A stretch of 64,000 nt of DNA, taken from NCBI RefSeq assembly GCF_905397395.1, contig NZ_CAJPVH010000019.1, forward strand, positions 1 through 64,000, in the 5' to 3' direction. The position numbers and the translations under genes are program-made. Positions within the stretch are counted from its first letter, which is position 1. The number at the start of each line of letters is the position of its first letter. Of this stretch, positions 7,481 to 16,187 are shown one piece after another. This DNA is from Cupriavidus campinensis. GTDB lineage: Bacteria > Pseudomonadota > Gammaproteobacteria > Burkholderiales > Burkholderiaceae. The notes below the pieces were generated by a model, which had not been told where the DNA came from, did no database searches, and saw nothing but the letters and a program-made list of their open reading frames with translations.

Positions 7481-8264
7481 CCGACACGGCGTCCGCCACG
7501 TAGCCCATGCCGCGCGAAATCTGCAGCGCGGTGTCCTTGAGGTTCTGCAGCCAGCTGTCCTGCAGGCGGTCTGCCGGCGCGGACAGCGACAGCCCGGCCA
7601 CCAGCCGGCGCGAGTCGTCGTAGATGCCAGCCGCAATGCAGCGCACGCCCAGCTCCAGTTCCTCGTTGTCGCGCGCATAGCCGTTGGTGCGCACCCAGCT
7701 CAGTTCGCGCTCCAGCTTGGCGATGTCCGTGATCGACGTCCCCGTATGCCCGGCCAGCCCGGTGCGCGTGGCATAGCTGCGCACGCGCCCGGCCTCGTCG
7801 GCGGCCAGGAACAGCTTGCCGACCGAGGTCAGGTGCAGGGGGGCGCGGCCACCGATGGCGCGCACCACCTGCATGCCCGAGCGCTCGCTGTAGGCGCGCT
7901 CGATATAGACGATTTCATCGCCCTGACGCACCGAGAGGTTCACGGTCTGCCCGGTGACGCGGTGCAGCGCACGCATCGGTGCGAGTGCCGCATCGCGCAC
8001 GGACAGCCGTGCCTTCACGAGGTTGCCGAGTTCCAGCAGCCGCATGCCGAGCCGATAGCTGCCGGGGTCCGAGCGATCCACGAAACGGCACGCCACCATG
8101 TCATTGAGAATGCGGTGTGCCGTGGACGGATGCAGGCCGGTGGCCAGCGACAACTCCTTGAGACTGACGGGGTCCGCGTGCTGGGCGAGCGCATCCAGCA
8201 GCGTCATCATGCGTTCGATGACCTGGATGGAGGTCTTGCCGGGTGACTTGTCTGCTTCTGCCAT
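7476..8264 (-). CDS. IclR-family transcriptional regulator
   Basis: A one-component regulator of about 262 residues, with an N-terminal winged helix-turn-helix (SLKELSLATGLHPSTAHRIL) and a C-terminal IclR effector-binding domain (VNLSVRQGDEIVYIERAYSE, LHLTSVGKLFLAA). It is transcribed divergently from lutA-lutB, so it likely controls that operon, possibly in response to lactate or a related acid; this is inferred from position only. The start is uncertain: ATG 8264 (MAEADKSPGKTS) is where homology begins, and ATG 8282 would add six residues. The frame stays open further upstream without family similarity. The stop codon lies in a tandem repeat. Confidence 0.88.
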   Translation of the reverse strand: MAEADKSPGKTSIQVIERMMTLLDALAQHADPVSLKELSLATGLHPSTAHRILNDMVACRFVDRSDPGSYRLGMRLLELGNLVKARLSVRDAALAPMRALHRVTGQTVNLSVRQGDEIVYIERAYSERSGMQVVRAIGGRAPLHLTSVGKLFLAADEAGRVRSYATRTGLAGHTGTSITDIAKLERELSWVRTNGYARDNEELELGVRCIAAGIYDDSRRLVAGLSLSAPADRLQDSWLQNLKDTALQISRGMGYVADAVSA

Positions 8265-8321
8265 AGGAGGAAATGTTGCCATGCGGCAAATTAAGCGTTT
8301 GCCTGATTCTATCTCGCATTG

Positions 8322-8332
8322 TGAAAATTTCA
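8322..8332. promoter_or_regulatory. Candidate IclR-family operator
   Basis: A perfect palindrome, TGAAAATTTCA, lies in the 229-base gap between the divergent IclR gene and lutA. IclR proteins usually bind short palindromes of this size in the shared promoter region. A second related half, GGTGAAAT, follows at 8336. No binding evidence exists beyond symmetry and position. Confidence 0.4.
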
Positions 8333-8493
8333 ATAGGTGAAATGCAATTACCGGGATTCCTATCCAATGACGGGGCCGCTTTCGCATGAGCGGCATTGCG
8401 CGCGGGGATGAACAAGTTTGCGGCGCGCGCTGCCCGCAGCGGCGCGGCGGGGGCGCATAATTGCGAGGTTTCGGGTCTGGATAAAAGGAAGCG

Positions 8494-9219
8494 ATGCGAA
8501 TCGGACTGTTCGCCACCTGTCTGGTGGACCTCATGCGCCCGGAGATCGGGTTTTCGGTGCTGAAGCTGCTGGAATCGGCGGGTTACGAGGTCATGGTGCC
8601 CGAGGCGCAGACCTGCTGCGGCCAGCCCGCCTACAACTCGGGCGAGCGCGCCGTCTCGCGCGACCTCGCCGAAAAATTCCTGCGTGAGTTCGAGATGTTC
8701 GACTACGTGGTGATCCCCTCGGGCTCCTGCGGCGGCATGGTCCGCGCGCACTACCAGGACCTGCTGCGCGACGACCCCGAACTCCACGGCCGCTACGAGC
8801 GCCTGCGCGAGCGTGTCTACGAACTGACCGATTTCCTGGCCAACGTGGCCAAGATCGAGACCGTCGACTCGGCGTTTTCCGGCCACGTCACCTATCACGA
8901 CTCCTGCTCCGGCCTGCGCGAACTCGGCGTCAAGCAGCAGCCGCGCGCGCTGCTCGGCAAGCTGCCCGGCGTGCAGCTGACCGAGATGAAGGATTGCGAG
9001 GCCTGCTGCGGCTTCGGCGGTACGTTCTCGGTAAAGTACGGCAATATCTCGACGGCCATCGTCGACGAGAAATGCGCCAACATCCAGGCCAGCGGCGCCG
9101 ACGCCGTGGTGCTGGGCGACCTTGGCTGCATGCTCAATATCGAAGGCCGGCTGCGCCGGTCCGGCGATACGCGCACCCGCGTGCTGCACATTGCGCAGGT
9201 CCTGGCGGGCGACGCCTGA
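8494..9219 (+). CDS. lutA: L-lactate dehydrogenase complex iron-sulfur subunit LutA/LldE
   Basis: A 241-residue protein with two CCG (heterodisulfide-reductase-type cysteine-rich) domains. It is part of the membrane-associated LutABC complex that oxidises L-lactate to pyruvate. Cysteine clusters are visible at AQTCCGQPAYNSG (near residues 41-42), SGSCGGMV, HDSCSGLRELGVKQQPR and the second CCG motif EACCGFGGTFSVKYGN. A good ribosome-binding site (AAAGGAAG) precedes the ATG. It is the first gene of an operon divergent from the IclR regulator, with lutB 24 bases downstream. Confidence 0.93.
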   Translation: MRIGLFATCLVDLMRPEIGFSVLKLLESAGYEVMVPEAQTCCGQPAYNSGERAVSRDLAEKFLREFEMFDYVVIPSGSCGGMVRAHYQDLLRDDPELHGRYERLRERVYELTDFLANVAKIETVDSAFSGHVTYHDSCSGLRELGVKQQPRALLGKLPGVQLTEMKDCEACCGFGGTFSVKYGNISTAIVDEKCANIQASGADAVVLGDLGCMLNIEGRLRRSGDTRTRVLHIAQVLAGDA

Positions 9220-9243
9220 TCGATCGAACCTCGGCAAAATACG

Positions 9244-10656
9244 ATGCAAGTCCACAGCATGGAATTCAAGGCGCGGGCCGGGCAGAAGCTCGCCGACCAG
9301 CGCCTGCAGCAGAACCTCAAGAAACTGTCGACCAAGTTCGTGACGGCGCGGGCCGATGCGATCCGCGACATCGACTTCGACGCCACGCGCGCCGCGCTCA
9401 AGGAGCGCCGCAACCGCGCGCTGGAAAACCTCGACGTCTGGCTCGCCAAGTTTGAAGAAAATGCGACCAGGCGCGGCGCCACGGTGCTGTTCGCCGAGAC
9501 CACCGCCGACGCAGCCCGCCTGGTGGCCGAGATCGCGCAGAAGCATGGCGTGAAGAAGGTCATCAAGAGCAAGTCGATGGTGACCGAGGAGATGCGCCTG
9601 AACCAGGTGCTGGGCGAGATGGGCGTGCAGAGCATCGAGACCGATCTGGGCGAGTACATCCTCCAGATCAACGATGCCGAGCCGCCGTCGCACATCATCG
9701 CGCCCGTGATCCACAAGGACAAGGACGAGATTGCCGACCTGTTCGCGCGGGTCCACCACAAGCCGCGCCTGACCGACATCCCGCAGATGACCCGTGAGGC
9801 GCGCGAGGTGCTGCGGCCCGAGTTCCTGTCCGCCGACATGGGCGTGACGGGGGGTAACTTCATCATTGCCGAGACGGGCTCGGTGGCCGTGGTGACCAAC
9901 GAGGGCAACGAGGGCATGTGCACCGTCATGCCGCGCGTGCACGTGGCCGTTACCGGCATCGAGAAGGTGTTGCCGACACTGGAAGACCTGGCCACGGTGA
10001 TGCGGCTGCTGCCGCGCTCGGCTACCGGGCAGGCGATTTCCAACTATTTCTCGCTGCTGACCGGCCCGCGCGCCGAGGGCGAGCGCGACGGCCCCGAGCA
10101 TATGTACTTCGTGCTTGTGGATGGCGGCCGGACCGGCCTGATCGGCGGCGAATTCCAGGAGATGCTGCGCTGCATCCGCTGCGGCGCCTGCATGAACCAC
10201 TGCCCGGTGTACCAGAAGATCGGCGGCCATGCCTATGGCTGGGTCTACCCGGGACCGATGGGCAGCGTGCTGACGCCGAGTTATGTCGGCCTCGCCAATG
10301 CGGTCGATCTGCCCCAGGCCGCCACACTTTGCGGCGAGTGCAACAGAGTGTGTCCTGCGTCGATCCCGCTCTCAGACCTGCTGCGCAAGCTGCGCGAGAA
10401 GCAGATGGAACGCGGCCTGCGCCCGTGGCAGGAGCGGCTGTCGCTGCAGGTCTGGGGCTATGTGGCGCGCCGCCCGGCGCTCTACGCCTTCGCCACGCGC
10501 ATGGGCGCGCGCCTGCTGGCGCGGATGGGTGGCCGGAATCGGCTGATTGCCAGCCTGCCGATGGCGGGCAAGGGCTGGACCGACACGCGCGACATGCCCG
10601 CGCCGAGCGGCCGGACCTTCCGCGAGTTGTACAAGGAGAGGAGGGCGCGCGCATGA
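9244..10656 (+). CDS. lutB: L-lactate dehydrogenase complex iron-sulfur subunit LutB/LldF
   Basis: A 470-residue subunit with an N-terminal LUD domain and C-terminal twin 4Fe-4S ferredoxin-type sites. The first cluster motif is CIRCGACMNHCPVYQKIGG (C310, C313, C316, C320); the second is CGECNRVCPASIPLSDLLRK near residue 363. The LUD core shows KSKSMVTEEMRLN and the glycine-rich TGGNFIIAETGS. An alternative ATG six codons downstream (9262) is possible. The stop overlaps the start of the next small gene by the ATGA arrangement, implying translational coupling. Confidence 0.94.
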   Translation: MQVHSMEFKARAGQKLADQRLQQNLKKLSTKFVTARADAIRDIDFDATRAALKERRNRALENLDVWLAKFEENATRRGATVLFAETTADAARLVAEIAQKHGVKKVIKSKSMVTEEMRLNQVLGEMGVQSIETDLGEYILQINDAEPPSHIIAPVIHKDKDEIADLFARVHHKPRLTDIPQMTREAREVLRPEFLSADMGVTGGNFIIAETGSVAVVTNEGNEGMCTVMPRVHVAVTGIEKVLPTLEDLATVMRLLPRSATGQAISNYFSLLTGPRAEGERDGPEHMYFVLVDGGRTGLIGGEFQEMLRCIRCGACMNHCPVYQKIGGHAYGWVYPGPMGSVLTPSYVGLANAVDLPQAATLCGECNRVCPASIPLSDLLRKLREKQMERGLRPWQERLSLQVWGYVARRPALYAFATRMGARLLARMGGRNRLIASLPMAGKGWTDTRDMPAPSGRTFRELYKERRARA

Positions 10657-10928
10657 GTACGCACCAGGACAACCAGCGCGCACTGAACGCGATGCGCGAG
10701 GCATTGGCGAGCCATGTGGCCGGTACGATGCCGGTGGCGGATCTCGTCGGCGCGTGGCGCGCGGCGGCCACGTCTTTGACGCTGCCGCCGGTTTTCAGCC
10801 AGGCGATGGAGGAATTGCTACGCCGCCTGGAGATGTCGGCGGTGTTCACCCAGGACAGCTGCTCGTTCTCGAGCACGGCCGTCACGGACCAGCTCAAGCG
10901 CTGGCTGGACAGGGCCGAGACGGCGTAA
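10653..10928 (+). CDS. Small conserved-looking protein coupled to lutB
   Basis: A 91-residue acidic, mostly helical protein I cannot assign to a family. It has no signal peptide or membrane segment and begins MSTHQDNQRALNAMREALAS. The ATG overlaps the lutB stop (ATGA) and a GAGAGGAGG ribosome-binding site sits just upstream, so it is clearly translated with lutB. It occupies the place where lutC, a LUD protein of about 200 residues, would normally be; it is far too short and lacks LUD motifs. The operon ends here at a terminator. It could be an assembly or stability partner of the lactate complex, which is inference from position. Confidence 0.8.
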   Translation: MSTHQDNQRALNAMREALASHVAGTMPVADLVGAWRAAATSLTLPPVFSQAMEELLRRLEMSAVFTQDSCSFSSTAVTDQLKRWLDRAETA

Positions 10929-10952
10929 CGGGCGTCAGCCACGTAAACGACA

Positions 10953-10988
10953 ACGGCCGGGGAGCACCCCCGGCCGTCTTTCTTCCCT
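10953..10988 (+). terminator. Rho-independent terminator after the lut operon
   Basis: A 10-bp perfect stem, ACGGCCGGGG (10953-10962) with CCCCGGCCGT (10968-10977), is followed by TCTTTCTTCCCTTT. It lies between two convergent operons. Confidence 0.85.
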
Positions 10989-11004
10989 TTCGATTCAGCT
11001 CAGT

Positions 11005-11799
11005 TCAGCTCAGCAGCAGCGCGTCATCATCCAGCTGCTCATGCCGGGTCTGCTCGAACATCCGCAGCAGGTCGGGCACGTCGAGGCCCTTGCGCTGGTC
11101 GCCTGACACATCCAGTACCACCTGCCCCTGGTGCAGCATCACCGTGCGCTCCCCGTAGTCCAGCGCCTGCCGCATCGAGTGCGTCACCATCATCGTCGTG
11201 AGCTTGCTTTCCGAGACGATCCGCGCGGTCAACTCCAGCACAAAGGCGGCGGTTTTCGGGTCCAGCGCGGCCGTGTGCTCGTCGAGTAGCAGGATGCGCG
11301 ACGGCTGGAGCGATGCCATCAGCAGGCTCACCGCCTGCCGCTGGCCGCCGGACAGCAGGCCGATCCGGTCCGTCAGACGATTCTCAAGCCCGAGGTTCAG
11401 CAGCCGCAGCTTGTCGCGGAACAGCTCGCGCGACGCCTTGTTCAGCGCCGGGCGGAAGCTGCGCCGCGAGCCGCGCGCCATGGCCAGCGCCATGTTTTCC
11501 TCGATGGTCAGCGCCTCGCAGGTGCCGGCCATCGGGTCCTGGAACACGCGGGCCACCAGATGGGCGCGGTCCCAGGCGGGCTGCCGGGTCACGTCGATGT
11601 CGTCGATGGTGATGCGGCCGCTATCCACCATCTGGTCGCCGCTGACGGCGTTCAGGAAGGTGGACTTGCCGGCGCCGTTGGAGCCGATCACGGCCACGAA
11701 CTGGCCGCTCGGGATCTCCAGGTTCAGGCCGCGCAGCGCGCGGTTCTCGATCGGCGTGCCGGGGTTGAAGGTCAGCTTCAGGTCTTGTGCGCGCAGCAT
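11005..11799 (-). CDS. ABC transporter ATP-binding protein (TrpXYZ-like importer)
   Basis: A 264-residue ATPase that powers the importer formed with the two genes transcribed before it. It carries Walker A GSNGAGKST, the ABC signature LSGGQRQAVSLLMA and Walker B RILLLDEHTAALD. The second motif ends in His rather than the usual Pro/Thr, as in the COG1101-type subfamily. The ATG at 11799 directly follows the permease stop (TGAGATG), so the two are coupled; a longer frame starting inside the permease gene is possible. Substrate unknown; relatives import aromatic amino acids. Confidence 0.9.
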   Translation of the reverse strand: MLRAQDLKLTFNPGTPIENRALRGLNLEIPSGQFVAVIGSNGAGKSTFLNAVSGDQMVDSGRITIDDIDVTRQPAWDRAHLVARVFQDPMAGTCEALTIEENMALAMARGSRRSFRPALNKASRELFRDKLRLLNLGLENRLTDRIGLLSGGQRQAVSLLMASLQPSRILLLDEHTAALDPKTAAFVLELTARIVSESKLTTMMVTHSMRQALDYGERTVMLHQGQVVLDVSGDQRKGLDVPDLLRMFEQTRHEQLDDDALLLS

Positions 11800-11800
11800 C

Positions 11801-12697
11801 TCAGGCACCTCCGTTCTTGCGGCCAAACAGCTTCTTGCGCGTGGCCGGCAGCACCAGCGCCAGCGTCACCAGCGCCGCCGTCACCAGATTCAGATCCTGC
11901 GCCTTGAGGCCAATGAACTCCGTGTTCAGCGCCAGCGCGATGAAGAATCGGTACAGGATGGCGCCCAGCACCACGGCCAGCGTCACATAGACCAGACGCC
12001 GCGCCGGCAGGATGGTCTCGCCGATGATCACGGCGGCCAGGCCGATCACGATGGTGCCGATGCCCATCGAGATGTCGGACCCGCCCTGGGTTTGCGCGAA
12101 CAGCGCGCCGGCCAGCGCCACCAGCCCGTTGGAGAGCGCCATGCCGGCCAGCGTGGCACGGCCCGTAGGCACGCCCTGCGACCGCGCCATGCGCGGATTG
12201 GCACCGGTGGCGCGCATCGCCAGGCCCAGTTGCGATGAGAAGAACCAGTCCAGGCCGACCTTCGCCACGATCACCACCACCAGCAGCACCAGCGGGCGCA
12301 GCAGGTAGTCTGGCAGCCACTCGGGCTGGAGCACCGTGAACAGGGTCGGCTCGGTAATCAGCGGCACGTTCGGGCGGCCCATGATGCGCAGGTTGACCGA
12401 GTACAGCGCGATCATCATCAGGATACTGGCCAGCAGATCCATGATCTTGAGCCGCACGTTGAGCCAGCCGGTGATCCATCCGGCCACCCCGCCGGCCGCG
12501 ATGGCGGCGAATGTGGCCAGGAAGGGGTCCTGGCCAGCGGCGATCAGCGTGGCCGCCACGGCGCCGCCGAGCGGAAAGCTGCCATCGACGGTGAGATCGG
12601 GGAAATTCAGGATGCGGAACGAGATCAGCACCCCGAGGGCCACGAGGCTGAAGATCAGGCCGATCTCCAGGGCGCCCATAAGGGAAAAGAGGGACAT
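11801..12697 (-). CDS. ABC transporter permease (TrpXYZ-like importer)
   Basis: A 298-residue inner-membrane permease with about eight hydrophobic segments, related to branched-chain-type permeases (COG4120 group). Visible features are the N-terminal segment MGALEIGLIFSLVALGVLIS, FRILNFPDLTVDGSFPLGGA and the coupling motif region RATGANPRMARSQGV. It lies between the substrate-binding protein gene (160-base gap with a strong hairpin) and the ATPase gene (immediately adjacent). Together they form a complete importer. Confidence 0.9.
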   Translation of the reverse strand: MSLFSLMGALEIGLIFSLVALGVLISFRILNFPDLTVDGSFPLGGAVAATLIAAGQDPFLATFAAIAAGGVAGWITGWLNVRLKIMDLLASILMMIALYSVNLRIMGRPNVPLITEPTLFTVLQPEWLPDYLLRPLVLLVVVIVAKVGLDWFFSSQLGLAMRATGANPRMARSQGVPTGRATLAGMALSNGLVALAGALFAQTQGGSDISMGIGTIVIGLAAVIIGETILPARRLVYVTLAVVLGAILYRFFIALALNTEFIGLKAQDLNLVTAALVTLALVLPATRKKLFGRKNGGA

Positions 12698-12771
12698 GGG
12701 GAAATCCTGTTGCGGGGGGCCGGCCGGGCTGTCGCGCGCCGGGTAGGCGACGAGCGCGCTGCGGTCCGGAG

Positions 12772-12803
12772 GCCCCGGCCGGCCGGATAGGCCGGGCCGG
12801 GGC
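12772..12803. other. Strong hairpin between binding-protein and permease genes
   Basis: The 9-bp stem GCCCCGGCC (12772-12780) pairs with GGCCGGGGC (12795-12803), and the loop can form an inner GGCC/GGCC stem. It has no T-tract on either side. In the minus-strand mRNA it would follow the binding-protein gene and could stabilise that message or attenuate read-through into the permease, which is common in ABC importer operons. Confidence 0.6.
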
Positions 12804-12857
12804 CGGAGAGCGTCAGGCCGCGCAACCCCTCGGGGGCGGCGCGGTCCGTTGCGGGTC

Positions 12858-13841
12858 TTACTTGATGACGGTCTTGGCTTCCTTGACCAGTTCCGGCGCC
12901 AGCGTCACGCCCTGCTTGGCGGCGGCGCTGGTGTTCACGAACAGTTCGAGGTTGTCCGAGGTCTGCGAGGCAATCGCGCCGGGCTTCTCGCCCTTCAGGA
13001 TGCGCACGACAACCTTGCCGGTCTGGTGGCCCAGGTCGCTGTAGTTGATGCCCAGCGCGGCCACGGCGCCACGCTTCACGCTGTCCGTGTCAGCGGCCAC
13101 CAGCGGAATCTTCGACTCGTTGGCCACCTTCACCAGCGCCTCGTAGGCCGAGACCACGTTGTTGTCGGTGTTCGTATAGATCACATCGACCTTGCCGATC
13201 AGGCTCTTGGCAGCCGGGCCGATATCCACGGTACGCGGCGCGGCGGCTTCCTTCAGCGTCAGGCCCTGCTTGGCCAGCAGTTCCTTCAGTTCCTTGACCA
13301 CCACCACCGAGTTGGCTTCGCCGGGGTTGTAGACCATGCCGACGGTCTTGACCTTGGGCACCACGCGCTGGATCAGGGCGACCTGCTTGTCCAGCGGCAG
13401 CTTGTCCGAGACGCCGGTCACGTTGGTGCCGGTGGCGCCCCAGCCCTTGACCAGTTGGGCAGCCACGGGGTCCGTCACGCCCGAGTACACCACCGGCACG
13501 GTCTTGGTGGCGGCCACCACGGCCTGCGCGGACGGCGTGGCGATGGCGACAATCGCGTTCGGCTGGTCGCCGACGAACTTGCGGGCGATCTGGGCGGCGG
13601 TGCCGGTGTTGCCCTGCGCGCTCTGGTATTCCCACTTCAGGTTCTTGTCGGCGTCATAGCCGGCAGCCTTCAGTTCGGCGCGCACGCCGTCGCGGATGGC
13701 GTCGAGCGCCGGGTGATCGACGATCGACAGCACTTTCACGGTCTGGGCCTGCACGGCGCCGCCGTACAGCACCGACAGCGCGACCACGCCGCCGAGAATG
13801 GTTTGGGTGGATGCCTTGAGGCGCGACTGAAGACGCAGCAT
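12858..13841 (-). CDS. ABC transporter substrate-binding protein (PF04392/TrpX type)
   Basis: A periplasmic binding protein of 327 residues of the ABC_sub_bind family (COG2984). The N-terminus has a signal peptide ending VLYGGAVQA-Q. The mature part shows VLSIVDHPALDAIRDGVRAE, the repeated-lobe motif VAIATPSAQAVVAA, and YSGVTDPVAAQLV, all characteristic of this family, whose known members bind tryptophan, tyrosine or similar ligands. The ATG at 13841 has GGGGGAG at good spacing; the frame is open upstream without a signal peptide. It is first in the importer operon. Confidence 0.9.
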   Translation of the reverse strand: MLRLQSRLKASTQTILGGVVALSVLYGGAVQAQTVKVLSIVDHPALDAIRDGVRAELKAAGYDADKNLKWEYQSAQGNTGTAAQIARKFVGDQPNAIVAIATPSAQAVVAATKTVPVVYSGVTDPVAAQLVKGWGATGTNVTGVSDKLPLDKQVALIQRVVPKVKTVGMVYNPGEANSVVVVKELKELLAKQGLTLKEAAAPRTVDIGPAAKSLIGKVDVIYTNTDNNVVSAYEALVKVANESKIPLVAADTDSVKRGAVAALGINYSDLGHQTGKVVVRILKGEKPGAIASQTSDNLELFVNTSAAAKQGVTLAPELVKEAKTVIK

Positions 13842-13944
13842 GTAATGGTTCTCCCCCGAGGGTTCGGTACTTTTGAAGCCTGCGAGGATACCATTTTCGG
13901 GCCTCCCGCGGCTCTCTTTTAGTGCACCGGTCGGCCATATCCTG

Positions 13945-13972
13945 CTGTTAAACGCCTCGGCGGGCGAGGCGT
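13945..13972 (-). terminator. Probable terminator of pyrD
   Basis: An 8-bp stem, ACGCCTCG (13952-13959) with CGAGGCGT (13965-13972), is followed on the minus strand by TTTAACAG. It lies about 60 bases after the pyrD stop and before the binding-protein gene. The short T-tract makes it a moderate candidate. Confidence 0.55.
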
Positions 13973-14012
13973 GCCGCAAATTATTGCGCCAGGAAGCCGA
14001 TTTTCGTGAATG

Positions 14013-14027
14013 TGTTGCGGTGCAACA
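14013..14027. promoter_or_regulatory. Inverted repeat after pyrD
   Basis: TGTTGC (14013-14018) and GCAACA (14022-14027) form a perfect 6-bp inverted repeat with a 3-base spacer in the short gap after pyrD. It could be a protein-binding site or part of the mRNA 3' end. Function unknown. Confidence 0.3.
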
Positions 14028-14030
14028 TCC

Positions 14031-15077
14031 TCAACCGGCAACGGGGTGGCGCAAGGCGGCGGCGCAGTCCCGCACCAGGGCGGGGCCGCGGTAGATCAGG
14101 CCGCTGTAGACCTGGACCAGTTGCGCGCCGGCATCGATCTTCGCGCGCGCGTCGGCGCCGCTGAAGATGCCGCCCACGCCGACGATCGGCAGGGCATCGC
14201 CCACCACGGCGCGCAAGGCGCGCACCACGCGGGTGGAGGATTCGAACACCGGGCGCCCGGAGAGGCCGCCCGCTTCCTCGGCATGCGGCAGGCCCTGGAC
14301 CGCCTCGCGCGAGATCGTGGTGTTGGTGGCAATCACCCCGTCGATGCCGTGCCGCACCAGCGCATCGCCGATATTGCGGATCTGGTCGTCGTCCAGGTCC
14401 GGCGCAATCTTCAGCGCCAGCGGCACATAGCGCTTGTGCTGGTCGGCCAGGCGCTGCTGGGCGGTTTTCAGCGTGGAGAGCAGGCTGTCCAGCTCGCTCG
14501 CGCCCTGCAGCTGGCGCAGGTTCTTGGTATTCGGCGACGAGATGTTCACCGTCACGTAGCTCGCGTGCGGATAGACGCGCTCGAGGCAGTAGAGGTAGTC
14601 GTCAGCCGCGCGCTCGATCGGGGTGTCGGCGTTCTTGCCGATATTCAGGCCCAGCACGCCGCCCTCGGCCTTCCAGCGCGACGCCTGCACGTTGGCCACG
14701 AAGGCATCCACGCCGCCATTGTTGAAGCCCATGCGGTTGATCAGCGCATCGGCCTGCGGCAGCCGGAACATGCGCGGACGCGGGTTGCCGGGCTGGGCGC
14801 GCGGCGTGACCGTGCCCACCTCGATAAAGCCGAAGCCGAACGCGGCAAGACCGTCGATGTACGCGCCGTCCTTGTCGAGACCGGCCGCCAGCCCCACGGG
14901 GTTCGGGAAGCGCACGCCCATGACGGTGCGCGGATCGGCGGCGATGGTGTTGCCAAGGCAACCGGCCAGGCCCATGCGCTGGGCGCGCATGAGGTTGTTC
15001 AGCGTGAAATGGTGGGCATCCTCCGCATCCATGGAGAACAGGGCGGGGCGAAACAGGGGATAGAGCGCGTTGAGCAC
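14031..15077 (-). CDS. pyrD: Dihydroorotate dehydrogenase (quinone), class 2
   Basis: A membrane-associated FMN enzyme of 348 residues that oxidises dihydroorotate to orotate with quinone in pyrimidine synthesis. The class 2 N-terminal helix is present ([21 protein letters not shown]). FMN and substrate motifs include [35 protein letters not shown] with the catalytic Ser region, and [15 protein letters not shown]. The best start is a GTG at 15077, because homology begins exactly there; the frame is open further upstream but reads as non-homologous sequence. An internal ATG at 15038 would remove the membrane helix. It follows bpt by 68 bases. Confidence 0.94.
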   Translation of the reverse strand: MLNALYPLFRPALFSMDAEDAHHFTLNNLMRAQRMGLAGCLGNTIAADPRTVMGVRFPNPVGLAAGLDKDGAYIDGLAAFGFGFIEVGTVTPRAQPGNPRPRMFRLPQADALINRMGFNNGGVDAFVANVQASRWKAEGGVLGLNIGKNADTPIERAADDYLYCLERVYPHASYVTVNISSPNTKNLRQLQGASELDSLLSTLKTAQQRLADQHKRYVPLALKIAPDLDDDQIRNIGDALVRHGIDGVIATNTTISREAVQGLPHAEEAGGLSGRPVFESSTRVVRALRAVVGDALPIVGVGGIFSGADARAKIDAGAQLVQVYSGLIYRGPALVRDCAAALRHPVAG

Positions 15078-15145
15078 GGGGAGGGGGCGCGGCCGCGGCC
15101 GGCGTGAAGTCGGTACCAGGGCGGCATTGTAGCGTGCGGCAGGCG

Positions 15146-15985
15146 CTACGCCTGGGCGGGCCCCGGTTGGGGTGCCGCGGCCGGCGTGGTGGCCGGTGCG
15201 GCGTTGGGTGCGGGCTTCGGTGCGGGGTTGGGTACAACAGCATCGTCGTCGAACGGATGCCACTGGTTGCCCGTGAGCACCTGGAGCGGCCGGAAGCGCG
15301 CCTTGTAGGCCATCTTGCGGCTGTCGGCGATCCAGTAGCCCAGATAGAGGTGCGGCAGGCCCAGCTCGCGGGTCTGGTTGATCTGCCAGAGGATGTTGTA
15401 GGTGCCGTAGCTCGCGCCGACGGCCATCGGGTCATAGAAGGTGTAGACCGACGACAGGCCGTCGTCGAGCACATCGATCATGCTGACCATGCGCAGGCGG
15501 CCCGCCTCGGGCGAGCCCGGCGGTTCGCGGAACTCCACCAGCCGCGAGTTCACGCGGCTTTGCAGCAGGAACTGCTCGTACTGGTCCCGGCTGTCCTGGT
15601 CCATGCCGCCGCCGGCGTGGCGCATCGACTGATAGAGCAGATACAGCGCGTAATGCTCCTCGACGTAGGTCAGCGGCGCCACCAGCGCCTGCAGGCCCTC
15701 GTGCTGGCGCCAGGCGCGGCGCTGGCTGCGGTCCGGGTGGAACTGGTCCACCAGCACGCGGCACGGCGTGCAGGCGCGGCATTCGTCGCAATAGGGGCGA
15801 TAGGTGAAGATGCCGCTGCGGCGGAAGCCGGCGCGCACCAGCCGGGAGTAGACATCGGCATTGATCAGGTGCGCGGGCGTGGCCACCTGCGAGCGCGCCA
15901 TGCGGCCATCGAGATAGCTGCAAGCGTAGGGCGCCGTTGCGTAAAACTGCAACGCGGAGAGCGGAAGTTCCTTCAGCTTGCTCAT
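15146..15985 (-). CDS. bpt: Aspartate/glutamate leucyltransferase Bpt (N-degron pathway)
   Basis: This enzyme transfers leucine from Leu-tRNA to proteins with N-terminal Asp or Glu, marking them for ClpS/ClpAP. At 279 residues it is longer than most because of a C-terminal Ala/Pro-rich tail of about 30 residues. ATE-family features are clear: the N-terminal Cys motif ([18 protein letters not shown]), [36 protein letters not shown] and [20 protein letters not shown]. It lies near aat, the other N-degron transferase, as in many proteobacteria, but an unrelated gene separates them. Confidence 0.93.
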   Translation of the reverse strand: MSKLKELPLSALQFYATAPYACSYLDGRMARSQVATPAHLINADVYSRLVRAGFRRSGIFTYRPYCDECRACTPCRVLVDQFHPDRSQRRAWRQHEGLQALVAPLTYVEEHYALYLLYQSMRHAGGGMDQDSRDQYEQFLLQSRVNSRLVEFREPPGSPEAGRLRMVSMIDVLDDGLSSVYTFYDPMAVGASYGTYNILWQINQTRELGLPHLYLGYWIADSRKMAYKARFRPLQVLTGNQWHPFDDDAVVPNPAPKPAPNAAPATTPAAAPQPGPAQA

Positions 15986-16187
15986 GGCTCGCTCATGACG
16001 AAAAGACGGAGGCGGCGGACACCGCGTGGCGGCATCCTGTCTGGCAGTCTATCAGAGCAAACCGGGCGGCGTGTGCAACGCGGTGCAGATCCGCTGGCGT
16101 TGCAATGATGGGGCGAAGGTCATATACTGGCCAGACCGCTTGAGAGGCGTCCCACTTATGGCAATCAGAGCCGGACAGTCGTGTCTC

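Noticed and set aside
8101-10230. A 709-codon minus-strand open frame opposite lutA and lutB
   Set aside because: It is antisense to two clear iron-sulfur protein genes and shows no recognisable domain.
14096-14332. Small open frame inside pyrD
   Set aside because: It lies in another frame of a conserved enzyme gene and has arginine/proline-rich shadow composition.
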